NCBI RefSeq assembly: GCF_018613605.1
Contig: NZ_JAGGPU010000021.1
Location: 124,001 to 188,000, forward strand
Length of the DNA stretch: 64,000 bases
Direction: 5' to 3'
Source of the DNA: Pedobacter sp. ISL-64
GTDB lineage: Bacteria; Bacteroidota; Bacteroidia; Sphingobacteriales; Sphingobacteriaceae
The notes under the pieces were generated by a model, which saw only the letters and a program-made list of their open reading frames with translations, searched no databases and was not told the origin of the DNA. Position numbers and translations under genes: made by a program. This document shows, piece by piece, positions 10,087 to 19,217 of this stretch; position 1 is the stretch's first letter; the number at the start of each line of letters is the position of its first letter.

Positions 10087-11262
10087 ATGAAAATACGATC
10101 AAACCAGGTGTCTACGAAAAAGTGGACTTTATTAATTCTGATTCTTTTGCATCAAACAGTCTCTGCGCAGTCCATAAACGGTATCCAGACAGATGCCAGC
10201 GCGAGGAACAATATTTACACTGCGGTACCATTCCTGTTGATTACGCCACAGCCAAGATCAGGAGCAATGGGAAATGCCGGTGTGGCCCTTGATCCTGATG
10301 CCAATTCCACTGTGATGAATACCTCTGCACTGGCATTTCTCACAGAGGGAGATTTCGGTATCTCCTGCTCTTATAGCCCTTGGCTCAAGCAGCTGGCCCC
10401 TGATATGAGTATTTCATACCTTAGCGGGTACTATAGGGTGAACCAAAAGAATACAATATCTGCATCCATTAGGTATTTTTCTATGGGGGATATTAATTTC
10501 AGCGACGATAATTTTCAGAATCTGGGTGTTTATAGTCCCAGTGAAGCAGCATTCGATCTTGGCTATTCACTCAGGCTTGGTCCGGATTTCGCCCTTGGCG
10601 GAAATATACGGTATATCAGCAGTAACCTTTTTGGCGGAGGAACAGTTAATGGAAACAGAGGCTCGGGAAAAGCCCTGGCTGCAGATGTTTCTGCTTTTCA
10701 GAAATCGGATATAATGCTGGCAGGCACTCCTGCGGTTTTAAGCTTTGGTCTTAACCTGTCCAACATAGGCACAAAAATGACCTATCGCAATACCGCTCAG
10801 TCTTACTTCCTCCCCGCCAATATGAGGATAGGATCTGCACTTAAAATAGGCGAAGGCCAGAACAAGCTTACATTATTGCTTGATTTTAATAAACTGATGG
10901 CTCCAACGCAACCGATTTACGGTGCGGATGGGAATATCGTAAGGGGACGGGATCCCGACCGTTCGGTACCATCGGGTATTTTAGGCTCATTCAGTGATGC
11001 CCCGGGAGGCTTTCGAGAAGAATTAAAAGAAGTTGGCATATCAACGGGCGCAGAGATGAGCTTCAAAGAGACGCTGTACCTCAGGGCAGGCTACTTGTAC
11101 CAGCACCCCGAAAAAGCCAATACCTCTTACCTTACCCTCGGCCTTGGCGTCCATTATAGCAGTCTTTCCCTCGATTTTTCATACCTCGTAGGATCGGGTT
11201 ATAACCCACTTCGAAATACCCTGCGGTTTGGTATACAAACAAAGTTCAGGAAGTTTAAGTAA
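10087..11262 (+). CDS. porV: PorV-type T9SS outer-membrane channel protein
   Basis: A 391-residue beta-barrel protein of the FadL-like PorV (LptO) family. PorV binds the C-terminal domain of T9SS cargo at the outer membrane and passes it to the attachment complex. What is seen: a signal peptide ending near Ser-Ala-Gln, the N-terminal region with Arg-Ser-Gly-Ala-Met-Gly-Asn-Ala-Gly typical of the family, many amphipathic strands, and a C-terminal strand ending in aromatic and basic residues. ATG 10087 is preferred over GTG 10054, which would add 11 residues ahead of the signal peptide. The gene sits 200 bases downstream of a T9SS cargo gene and away from other T9SS core genes, so it may be an extra copy dedicated to that cargo. 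Whether it is the only porV of the genome cannot be judged from this window. Confidence 0.85.
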   Translation: MKIRSNQVSTKKWTLLILILLHQTVSAQSINGIQTDASARNNIYTAVPFLLITPQPRSGAMGNAGVALDPDANSTVMNTSALAFLTEGDFGISCSYSPWLKQLAPDMSISYLSGYYRVNQKNTISASIRYFSMGDINFSDDNFQNLGVYSPSEAAFDLGYSLRLGPDFALGGNIRYISSNLFGGGTVNGNRGSGKALAADVSAFQKSDIMLAGTPAVLSFGLNLSNIGTKMTYRNTAQSYFLPANMRIGSALKIGEGQNKLTLLLDFNKLMAPTQPIYGADGNIVRGRDPDRSVPSGILGSFSDAPGGFREELKEVGISTGAEMSFKETLYLRAGYLYQHPEKANTSYLTLGLGVHYSSLSLDFSYLVGSGYNPLRNTLRFGIQTKFRKFK

Positions 11263-11648
11263 ACCTAAAGTCTTTAAGGGGATTTTCGGGATTCCCATAT
11301 CTTGGAAATGTTACGGCCTGTTGGTTGGATAACCAAAAGCTAATTGGGAGACTGTCTATTGGCTTTGGACATGGGTAGAGCTAACTAAAATATTTTAGCG
11401 CAATCGATTGCTTAAATCGATTATTTTACGAAATTCGTGTAACCAAATATTAATTTTTAATTCACCCAAATATGTGGGGCATTAAAGAAATCAATTGCGC
11501 TGGTGAAGATGATGCAAAGATTAGTGAACACTTCGTAAATACCATTTTTTGTCTCTTATTTTGCTGATCGCCAGAGGTAAATTATTTTCTTATTCAACTA
11601 AAATTGTTCATAATTACACCGATATTTCATGAGAACTTTGAAGCCAGA
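11263..11648. other. Intergenic region upstream of the SusR-like regulator
   Basis: About 385 bases with no supported ORF. It contains a perfect 12-bp palindrome at 11400-11411 and, at 11348-11358, a short stretch (GAGACTGTCTA) resembling the terminal repeat of the mobile element at 22510, without a partner end. Confidence 0.5.
11400..11411. promoter_or_regulatory. Operator-like palindrome GCAATCGATTGC
   Basis: Perfect 12-bp inverted repeat 238 bases before the regulator ATG. The same GCAATCGAT half occurs at 10057-10065, just before the porV start codon. Short symmetrical operators of this kind are typical of LacI-family repressors, but no such regulator is in the window. Confidence 0.35.
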
Positions 11649-14234
11649 ATGAAGCGAACGATCTTCCTCATTTCAATCTTTCTTTTCTTGTTTTCTTGCG
11701 CTAAATCACAAGAATTTGTATTTACACCACTTAATGTTCTTCACGGGCTGAGTGACAACCAGGTTCGTTACATGCTTCAGTTGCCTGACGGACGTATGGT
11801 TTTCAAAACGACCGGTAATATCAATATCTATGATGGGGCGGGGTTTAAGTATATTCACCGGGATTCTCAGCGCAAATATCCGTTAAAAACATATGATGGT
11901 TTTTACAGGATTTATCTGAGTGGCGATTCCATACTTTGGATAAAGGACTATAAGGAACTTTTGCGGGTTGATCTGCGCAAGGAGAAGTATACACAAGATT
12001 TAGCGGGCTATTTCAAAAAGATAGGTTTTCCAAAGCCAATAGATAATTTCTTCATGGATACAAAGCAACGGCTGTGGTTGCTAATTGGTGATAAACTTGT
12101 GCTTAGCGATCATACTCAAGAATTCGATCTCTCTCAGAATCAGGGTAGACTGCAGGATGTGAGCGCTGATGAAGAAAAGCTATATCTTTTCTACAGTACA
12201 GGAAAGGTGATCTGCTACGATCTGAATTCGAAACGTAGGTTGTACAGTGCAGCTGCATATCCCGATATGCATTACGCTAGGTTTGGCAATACTTCCCTGG
12301 TGGTCAAAGGACGCAATGGTTTTTATCAGTTGAGAAATGGGACTCACGGCGGATTCTTTTTCTTTGACCTTCAAAAACAGGCCTGGAGAAAAATCCTTGA
12401 GACAGCATATACCTTAAATACCTTAGTGGTGGATGCTAAGGGCAAAGCATCTATCAGTTGTGCTAAGGGGATTTGGATAATTGATTGTTTTAGTAGTGAA
12501 AAACGGTATTGGCCGCTGCTAAACAAAACCGATGGAAGTAAACTTAATACAGAGATCAGCACACTGCTTTATGATAAACAGGGAGGCTTCTGGCTGGGGA
12601 CCGTAAATCAAGGAATCCTCTATGATCATCCCGAAAGGTATATTTTTAAGCATATCGGCGCAACTTATTTTCCAGGTGCCTTATTAGGCGATATCATGGT
12701 GAAAGCATTTTCGGAGGACGTATCGGGCAACATTTACCTGAAATGTAAATCGGGCTTTTATCGTTACAAAGCCGCTTTAAGTAATGGTAATGGACTTGAG
12801 AAAGTTGATGTTTTTTCGATCCCGTTACCGGCACGCCGTAAATTGGAATACCCTCAGATATTGATCGATTATAACATTGACCATACTGCAGAACTTATCG
12901 ATTCGAGAGGCTGGAAATGGACAGGAACCGGAGACGGGCTGAGATTATTAAAACCTTCCGGGGAACAGCATGTGTTTTATACTAAAGATGGGCTGTCAAA
13001 CAATTTTATACAGGCGATATTACAAGACAGCCACAACAACATCTGGATCACCACCAGTTATGGCATTAACAAGTTGCAGATTGATTCAATCAGTGGAAAT
13101 GTTCATTTTACGAGTTTCGATTCAAGTGCTGGCACGTTAGACGGTGAATATACAAATCAGGCTGTTTACGAAAGTTTGAGTGGCGACCTTTATTTTGGAG
13201 GGATAAATGGATTTAGCATTTTGAAACCCAGTCGCCTTTTGCAACGTAAGCTGCCCTTTAAACCTGTTTTTACCAACCTGTTCTTAAAGGGAGAAAAGGT
13301 TGAACCGGGCAAAAGCTACGGTGATCGTGTAATTTTAATTAATAGTGCACCCTATGTTAAGAAGATACAGCTTGATTATGACCAAAACTTTCTCACTTTT
13401 CAGTTTTCAGCGCTTAACTATCAGAATCCATCCCAAACCTTTTATCGATATCAGTTGATGGGGATAGACAAGTCTTGGCGAGAAACCTTCAGCCGCAGGG
13501 AAGATGGCGTAAACGGGCATGGCGTTCTCGAAATATCGTATACCAATCTGCCTCACGGTAATTATAAGCTAAGGGTGATGGCTTCTAATAACAATAAAGA
13601 ATGGAATGGACCGGTTGCTGAAATTGATCTAACTATTGATGCACCCTGGTGGCAGACTTTGCCCGCAATTATCTGTTTCTTAGTATTGGCTTCAGTCTTG
13701 ATATCAGCAGCAATATTTGCTTATATTTCTCACACCAGAAAATCACTGGAACGCACTCATCGGGAAGAGCTTTTATTACTCAGGATTCGTAACTTAATTG
13801 ATCAGCAAAATGTTCTTCTCGCAGAAAAAGAAAACCTCCCTGCAACAGCTGAGGAGCGTAGCGATGCTTCAGAATCCAAAACCGGTCTCAACCAGGCCGA
13901 ATCTGAATTTTTAGAAAGGGCGATGAAACTCGTAGAAATGAATATTGAGGTTACAGATTATTCAGTAGAGCAGCTCAGCCGTGATCTTAATATGGACCGT
14001 ACCGGACTTTACCGAAAACTTATCACACTCCTTGATAAATCGCCATCACTGTTTATTCGCAATGTTCGCCTGGAAAAAGCGGCGCAATTAATTTTAGAAG
14101 GCAAACTCAATATTTCAGAGATTACTGAAAGGGTGGGGTTCAGCAGTTCAAGCTATCTGGGTAAATGTTTTTTTGAACAGTATGGCTGCAGACCTTCGGA
14201 GTATGCACGCAAGGTGAAAAATCAACGCCATTGA
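11649..14234 (+). CDS. SusR-like transmembrane regulator: propeller sensor, Y_Y_Y, AraC-type HTH
   Basis: An 861-residue one-protein sensor and regulator. A signal peptide or anchor (residues 1-20) leads into a periplasmic two-component-regulator propeller (about 25-560; repeats such as Gly-Leu-Ser-Asn-Asn-Phe-Ile and His-Asn-Asn-Ile-Trp-Ile) and a Y_Y_Y domain (about 585-660). One transmembrane helix follows (about 665-692), then a charged cytoplasmic linker and a C-terminal AraC-type DNA-binding domain (about 755-861). Hybrid two-component (HTCS) proteins have a histidine kinase and a receiver between membrane and HTH; both are absent, as in SusR of the starch system. ATG 11649 is preferred to TTG 11604. 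It lies 74 bases upstream of the GH31 gene on the same strand and is the best candidate regulator of the glycan genes that follow; this is inference from position. Confidence 0.85.
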   Translation: MKRTIFLISIFLFLFSCAKSQEFVFTPLNVLHGLSDNQVRYMLQLPDGRMVFKTTGNINIYDGAGFKYIHRDSQRKYPLKTYDGFYRIYLSGDSILWIKDYKELLRVDLRKEKYTQDLAGYFKKIGFPKPIDNFFMDTKQRLWLLIGDKLVLSDHTQEFDLSQNQGRLQDVSADEEKLYLFYSTGKVICYDLNSKRRLYSAAAYPDMHYARFGNTSLVVKGRNGFYQLRNGTHGGFFFFDLQKQAWRKILETAYTLNTLVVDAKGKASISCAKGIWIIDCFSSEKRYWPLLNKTDGSKLNTEISTLLYDKQGGFWLGTVNQGILYDHPERYIFKHIGATYFPGALLGDIMVKAFSEDVSGNIYLKCKSGFYRYKAALSNGNGLEKVDVFSIPLPARRKLEYPQILIDYNIDHTAELIDSRGWKWTGTGDGLRLLKPSGEQHVFYTKDGLSNNFIQAILQDSHNNIWITTSYGINKLQIDSISGNVHFTSFDSSAGTLDGEYTNQAVYESLSGDLYFGGINGFSILKPSRLLQRKLPFKPVFTNLFLKGEKVEPGKSYGDRVILINSAPYVKKIQLDYDQNFLTFQFSALNYQNPSQTFYRYQLMGIDKSWRETFSRREDGVNGHGVLEISYTNLPHGNYKLRVMASNNNKEWNGPVAEIDLTIDAPWWQTLPAIICFLVLASVLISAAIFAYISHTRKSLERTHREELLLLRIRNLIDQQNVLLAEKENLPATAEERSDASESKTGLNQAESEFLERAMKLVEMNIEVTDYSVEQLSRDLNMDRTGLYRKLITLLDKSPSLFIRNVRLEKAAQLILEGKLNISEITERVGFSSSSYLGKCFFEQYGCRPSEYARKVKNQRH

Positions 14235-14308
14235 TACTTTTTGCAACATAGTTGTTGTCTCAACATCACCGCTCAGCAGTATGTTTGTTACGATCAAATA
14301 AAAACTTT

Positions 14309-16669
14309 ATGATGCTTATGAAATTTTACAACAAAGCCGGTGGTTTGTTTATGCTTTTTACATTTTTGCTAACCATGAATGGTTGGGCACAATCCATACA
14401 AAAGACTACACAAGGCCTGAAGTTTGCAGCCGGGCAAATGGATATCTCTGTTGAGTTCTATTCAGAAAATACGGTAAGGGTTTACAAAACACCCATTGGC
14501 AAACCTTATCTTAAAACCAGTCTTTCGGTTGTTGCGGTACCCAATAAAGTAGCTGTACGGTATGCAAAAAAAGGGCAGAATGCGATAGTAAAAAGCAGCA
14601 AAATTCAGGTAGAGGTAAATGTAGAGACCGGAGGGGTTTATTTCTATGATGCTTCGGGCAAGGAACTCCTGCAGGATAAGGACGGAGGCACGCTGTTTTC
14701 GCCTGTAATTGATGCCGGAACCCCATCATTCAAGATCAGGAATGCTTTTTCGCTGGATAAAGATGAAGCTATATATGGTGTAGGCCAGATCATGGATAAT
14801 AAATTTAACCGTCGCAATTCCTCTCACCTGATGAAAAATGAAAATATGTCAACTTATTCGCCATATTTTCTTTCTGTAAAAGGTTATGCGGTATTCTGGG
14901 ACAATTACTCGATTTCTAAGTTTGAGGATAAACCAGAGGAGCTATCTTTTGAAAGCCTTGGTCACTGCGCTGACTATTATTTCATGTTTGGTGCCAATAC
15001 GGATGGAGTAATTTCAGAACTGCGTGGACTAACTGGTAAAGCCCCAATGCTTCCGCTATGGGCTTATGGATTCTTTCAGAGCAAGGAACGTTATCATACA
15101 CAGGATGAAAGTCTGAATGTGGTTAAAAAGTACCGTGACCTGAAAGTTCCATTGGATGTAATCATTCAGGATTGGCGCTATTGGCCGGAGTATAATAAAA
15201 CGGATAGCGCCTGGAATTCACAAACCTTTGATAAAGAACGTTTCCCAGATCCAAAAAAATGGGTTGATGAGATTCATAGTTTGAATGCGAAGCTCCTGAT
15301 TGTAACATGGCCGGGCTTTGGTCCGAAAACACCTCAGCGCAAGGAGTTCGACAGTGAGAATATGATCATTAATTTTGATACCTGGCCCCCGAAAAGTGGC
15401 GCAAGACCTTATGATGTATTCAATCCAAAAGCACTTGATATCTATTGGAAATACCTCAATAAAGGAATATTCAGCTATATTGGTAACGATGGTTGGTGGC
15501 TTGATTCAACAGAACCTGATCACATAAACGTTAAAGAATCTGATTTTGACCTCCCTACCCATCTAGGCAGCTACAGAAGTGTAAAAAACGGGTTCAGTTT
15601 GATGCATAATAAAGGGATTGCAAGTAATCAGCGCGCTTCAAATCATGATAAGCGTGTGGTGATCCTTACCAGATCTGGCTTCATCGGCCAGCAGCGTTTT
15701 GGATCCAACACCTGGAGTGGAGATGTTACATCTAGCTGGGAGATGCTTCAAAAGCAGGTACCGGCAGCTTTAAACTATACCTTGATGGGAATCCCTAACT
15801 GGAATAGCGATATCGGTGGCTTTTTTGCCGGGCGCTGGCGAGATAATGGTGGTAATAAAAACCCTGAATTTCAGGAATTATATGTTCGCTGGATGCAATT
15901 CGGGGCTTTCAGTCCAATGATGCGTTCTCATGGAACCGATCTGCCACGGGAGATCTGGAATTTCGGTGAACGTGGTTCATGGTGTTTTGATGCCCAGGAG
16001 AAATCCATAAAACTCCGTTATAAGTTATTGCCTTACATATATGGTACATCATGGGATGTAAGCGAAAATAACGGAACCTTTATGCGCCCATTGATCATGG
16101 ATTTTATCGCCGATCAGCGTACGCATGAGATTGGCACTGAATATATGTTTGGCCGCTCCATCCTGGTTGCGCCGGTAACAAAATATCAGGTAAGAAAATC
16201 TCCGGTTTATTTACCTAAAGGAAGTGGCTGGTATAACTTCTGGACGAATGAGTACAGCCTGGGAGGACAGACTGTTGAAACAGACGCTCCTGTTGACATC
16301 ATTCCATTATATGTGAAGGCTGGCGCTATCATTCCATTCGGTCCTGATGTACAGTATTCTACCGAGAAAAAATGGGAAAATCTTGATATTCGGGTTTATG
16401 AAGGTGCAAATGGAAATTTTACACTTTATGAGGATGAAAATGATAATTATAACTATGAAAAAGGGGCCTACACTGCCATTGTATTGAAATGGGATCAAAA
16501 ATCAAGGACATTAAATATTTCCGATCGAAAAGGAAATTTTACCGGAATGTTGGCAAAGAGAAACTTCAATGTTGAGCTTATCACTTTGAACGCTAATGCA
16601 AACGGCGCCAAAACAAAAAATGCCAGATCAGTTGAATATAAAGGAGAAAGGATTTCTATTAAATTTTAA
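14309..16669 (+). CDS. GH31 family alpha-xylosidase/alpha-glucosidase
   Basis: A secreted glycoside hydrolase of 786 residues acting by retention on alpha-linked xylose or glucose at non-reducing ends. After a signal peptide ending near Gly-Trp-Ala-Gln come the N-terminal sandwich, the (beta/alpha)8 barrel and a DUF5110-like C-terminus. The catalytic nucleophile is Asp399 in Trp-Trp-Leu-Asp-Ser-Thr-Glu-Pro-Asp, and the acid/base is Asp472 in Thr-Trp-Ser-Gly-Asp. There is no PA14 insert, unlike Cellvibrio Xyl31A. Starts at 14309, 14312 and 14318 are all possible; all keep the signal peptide, whereas TTG 14252 does not look right. The GH43, GH51 and GH95 neighbours make alpha-xylosidase on xyloglucan oligosaccharides the most attractive role, but alpha-glucosidase cannot be excluded by sequence alone. 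Confidence 0.88.
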   Translation: MMLMKFYNKAGGLFMLFTFLLTMNGWAQSIQKTTQGLKFAAGQMDISVEFYSENTVRVYKTPIGKPYLKTSLSVVAVPNKVAVRYAKKGQNAIVKSSKIQVEVNVETGGVYFYDASGKELLQDKDGGTLFSPVIDAGTPSFKIRNAFSLDKDEAIYGVGQIMDNKFNRRNSSHLMKNENMSTYSPYFLSVKGYAVFWDNYSISKFEDKPEELSFESLGHCADYYFMFGANTDGVISELRGLTGKAPMLPLWAYGFFQSKERYHTQDESLNVVKKYRDLKVPLDVIIQDWRYWPEYNKTDSAWNSQTFDKERFPDPKKWVDEIHSLNAKLLIVTWPGFGPKTPQRKEFDSENMIINFDTWPPKSGARPYDVFNPKALDIYWKYLNKGIFSYIGNDGWWLDSTEPDHINVKESDFDLPTHLGSYRSVKNGFSLMHNKGIASNQRASNHDKRVVILTRSGFIGQQRFGSNTWSGDVTSSWEMLQKQVPAALNYTLMGIPNWNSDIGGFFAGRWRDNGGNKNPEFQELYVRWMQFGAFSPMMRSHGTDLPREIWNFGERGSWCFDAQEKSIKLRYKLLPYIYGTSWDVSENNGTFMRPLIMDFIADQRTHEIGTEYMFGRSILVAPVTKYQVRKSPVYLPKGSGWYNFWTNEYSLGGQTVETDAPVDIIPLYVKAGAIIPFGPDVQYSTEKKWENLDIRVYEGANGNFTLYEDENDNYNYEKGAYTAIVLKWDQKSRTLNISDRKGNFTGMLAKRNFNVELITLNANANGAKTKNARSVEYKGERISIKF

Positions 16670-16700
16670 TCGAATCTTATCCGAAGTACACAAGCAGTAG

Positions 16701-16729
16701 AAAGCCGTTGTTATTGTTAACACGGCTTT
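16701..16729 (+). terminator. Hairpin after GH31 gene
   Basis: AAAGCCGT pairs with ACGGCTTT, with partial pairing inside the loop. It begins 32 bases after the stop and is followed by a pyrimidine-rich rather than pure T stretch, so termination may be partial. Confidence 0.5.
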
Positions 16730-16811
16730 ACTTCCAATTTTCTCTTTTTAAATTTAAAGAGTATATCTATTGGTATTTATTGTCAATAAGCTATACACAT
16801 TACCTTGAAAT

Positions 16812-16915
16812 ATCGTCATTTCGACCGTAGTGGAGAAATCTTTTAAATTTGATCTCAATAATTTGGTACAAAGATCTCTCTCCCGAAAGTTCGGGACTGC
16901 GCTACAGATGACGAC
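16812..16915. repeat. Intergenic inverted-repeat element, copy A
   Basis: Begins CGTCATTTCGACCGTAGTGG and ends with the inverted motif ATGACGA. The centre holds a small palindrome (TCCCGAAAGTTCGGGA). The AT-rich flanks share words with copies at 18736 and 53151 (for example TTTATTG before, ACCATTCT after), so the repeat unit is longer than the hairpin itself. Confidence 0.8.
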
Positions 16916-16984
16916 CATTCTATTGGGGTCTGTCGAATGTATGATACTGATTTTACAAGGCTATGTTAACCCGAAATATAATAA

Positions 16985-18586
16985 ATGAGAGAACTGTTAA
17001 GAATACTGAATTTTTGGATAATTATAATGTTGGTTTCACTATGTGCTCTTGCACAGGATGGACCTGAAAAAGTAAAATGGGGAGCATGGGATAAATGGGG
17101 GGATATGGGAGATGGAACTTATAGAAACCCCTTGCTGCCCGGTGATTATAGCGATATTGACTGTATTAGGGTTGGAGCTGATTATTATGCCATTTCTTCT
17201 ACTTTTCAATTTTCTCCGGGCGTGGTCATTCTCCATTCAAAAGATCTGGTAAACTGGACGATAGCCGGCCATGCTGTAAATGATCTTACACAGATCTCTG
17301 CCAAACTCGGATGGGAGCGGATGGACAGTTATGGAAAAGGGATCTGGGCAGGGGCCATCAGGCATCACTTAGGAAAATTCTGGATCTATTTCGGAACACC
17401 TGATGATGGATATTTCATGACCTCCGCTAAAAGTATAAATGGACCTTGGTCACCCTTGGTAAAGGTTTTGGCAGCAAAAGGCTGGGATGACTGCTGTCCC
17501 TTTTGGGATGATAACGGCCAAGGTTATCTGGTAGGAACAAACTTCGCAGATGGTTATAAGATACACCTGTTTAAACTATCTGCTGACGGAAAAGAAATTA
17601 TTACCGGATCAGATCAGGTAATCTATCAATCAAAAGGGAGCGAGGCAAGTAAACTTTATAAAATCAACGGTATGTACTACCACTTTTTTAGTGAGGTAAA
17701 GGATGATGGGCGGGTAGTGATGATCAGGAAGGCGAAAACCATAACAGGACCATACGGACCCGCGAAACAGATCGGGCATGCACAAAAGGATTTTCACGAA
17801 CCCAACCAGGGCGGTATAATAGATGCTCCTGGCGGGAAATGGTATTTTCTAACCCACCACGGTTCAGGCGACTGGTCTGGCCGGAATATGAGTCTCTTAC
17901 CCGTTAACTGGGTTGGTGGCTGGCCTATACTTGACAAAGTAGGTACCGATACCATTGGCAGTATGATATGGGCTGATAAAAAGCCCGTTCGATCTTCAAA
18001 TAAAATTTTGCCGCAATCAAGCGATGAATTTAATCAGGGTAAAATTCAGCCCCAATGGGAATGGAACTATCAGCCACGCATAGAAAAAATATCGCTAACA
18101 GAAAGGAAGGGCTGGTTAAGGTTAAAGGCTTTCAGGCCTATCGAAAAAGATAATTTACTTAAGGCCGGAAATACCCTTACCCAACGTTCCATGCGTACCG
18201 TTAAAAACGAATCAGCTGTTAAACTAGATCTGAGCGGGATGAGTAATGGCCAAAAGTGCGGCTTAACCCATTTTGGATCTCCCTTGTATGCTGCATTTGG
18301 TGTAGCTCAAAAAAACGGTAAGAAGGTGCTCGAACTGAATTTAAAAAAGAATATTTCTACCGGCCCCGAAATTAAGGGCAATATACTTTGGCTAAAATCT
18401 ACCTGGGGCCTGGATGGGTTAAGCCAATATTACTATAGTACAGATGGGCTGCAGTTTATCGCCTTTGGTGCACCATACCAGTTAAGCTGGGGGAGTTATA
18501 GGGGCGACCGTATCGGTTTGTTTAACTACAATAACGATAGCGACTCGGGATATGTTGATATCGATTATTTCAGATATACATACTAA
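16985..18586 (+). CDS. GH43 family beta-xylosidase/alpha-L-arabinofuranosidase
   Basis: A 533-residue secreted enzyme: signal peptide (1-23), five-bladed propeller (about 45-330) and a C-terminal beta-sandwich (about 345-533), the layout of GH43 subfamilies 11/12. Propeller residues that fit the inverting triad are Asp57 (Gly-Asp-Tyr-Ser-Asp-Ile), Asp168 or Asp169 (Gly-Trp-Asp-Asp-Cys-Cys), and Glu220 (Gly-Ser-Glu-Ala-Ser-Lys-Leu-Tyr-Lys-Ile-Asn-Gly). Family members remove xylose or arabinose from hemicellulose side chains, and GH43_12 arabinofuranosidases occur in xyloglucan loci. The gene is flanked on both sides by long spacers with repeat elements, so it is probably transcribed separately from GH31. 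Confidence 0.87.
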   Translation: MRELLRILNFWIIIMLVSLCALAQDGPEKVKWGAWDKWGDMGDGTYRNPLLPGDYSDIDCIRVGADYYAISSTFQFSPGVVILHSKDLVNWTIAGHAVNDLTQISAKLGWERMDSYGKGIWAGAIRHHLGKFWIYFGTPDDGYFMTSAKSINGPWSPLVKVLAAKGWDDCCPFWDDNGQGYLVGTNFADGYKIHLFKLSADGKEIITGSDQVIYQSKGSEASKLYKINGMYYHFFSEVKDDGRVVMIRKAKTITGPYGPAKQIGHAQKDFHEPNQGGIIDAPGGKWYFLTHHGSGDWSGRNMSLLPVNWVGGWPILDKVGTDTIGSMIWADKKPVRSSNKILPQSSDEFNQGKIQPQWEWNYQPRIEKISLTERKGWLRLKAFRPIEKDNLLKAGNTLTQRSMRTVKNESAVKLDLSGMSNGQKCGLTHFGSPLYAAFGVAQKNGKKVLELNLKKNISTGPEIKGNILWLKSTWGLDGLSQYYYSTDGLQFIAFGAPYQLSWGSYRGDRIGLFNYNNDSDSGYVDIDYFRYTY

Positions 18587-19217
18587 TCTTATCTCTTGGT
18601 TGGTAATCCAGGTCTGATTGGAACAGAATAAGGAGGCTGTATCATAAATATAGAATTGTCATCTTGAGGGATAATTTATTGTATAAAAATCAATATTAAT
18701 GACATATGGATAAAGTAGGTGAATGGTTTTGAAGTATCGTCATTTCGACCGCAGTGTTCCAAAGGAACTCCTTTGGAGGAGAAATCTTTTAAATTTGATT
18801 TCAATAACTTGGTACAACGATCTCTCCATTTCACTGCGCTACATCCGATAGCTATCGGATCGAGATGACGACCATTCTTTTGGAATCTGTCAATGCTAGC
18901 CTTGCCGAAGAACCTGCCATAACACCGTCGTCTAAGTCGTTTCGACACGCTCTCCGAAGGAGTCCTTTGGGCAACGTGACAAACTTAGATAGAAATTTGT
19001 TTTATGATACAACCTCATCGTATAATAGGATTATAGTCCACTAACTCACAATCATGACTCTTGCAAAATTATATTTTTTGCCACAGGGAGTATGCTCCCA
19101 CTTTTATTTTGTCGTTTCCATACTTACAATTAACTAATGAAGTTTGGCAACAGGGGAGATGGTTTTCTGTTCTGTAGCTTAAACAAAAAATAAAATTAGT
19201 GGCAGACAATTAAGCTT
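18587..19217. other. Spacer carrying a MITE-like element
   Basis: About 630 bases without a credible gene. Most of it is the element at 18633-19016. ORFs that appear inside it are created by the repeat and are not believed. Confidence 0.7.
18633..19016. mobile_element. MITE-like element with 16-bp terminal inverted repeats, copy B
   Basis: The left end GAGGCTGTATCATAAA (18633-18648) is matched at 15 of 16 bases by the right end in inverted orientation (19001-19016). Inside lie the dispersed hairpin repeat at 18736-18872 (starts CGTCATTTCGACCGCAGTG, ends GAGATGACGAC), two nested mini-palindromes (TCCAAAGGA/TCCTTTGGA and CCGATAGCTATCGG), and a second fragment with TTTCGACACGCTC at 18940. No transposase is encoded. 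No clear target-site duplication is visible. Confidence 0.7.

Noticed and set aside
16812..16915. Possible CRISPR-like repeat array from recurring GTCATTTCG words
   Set aside because: Copies are scattered over 43 kb with inverted arms and no regular spacers; these are dispersed intergenic repeats.
18676..18948. 90-codon minus-strand ORF
   Set aside because: Lies entirely within the MITE-like element B; composition follows the repeat, no domain.
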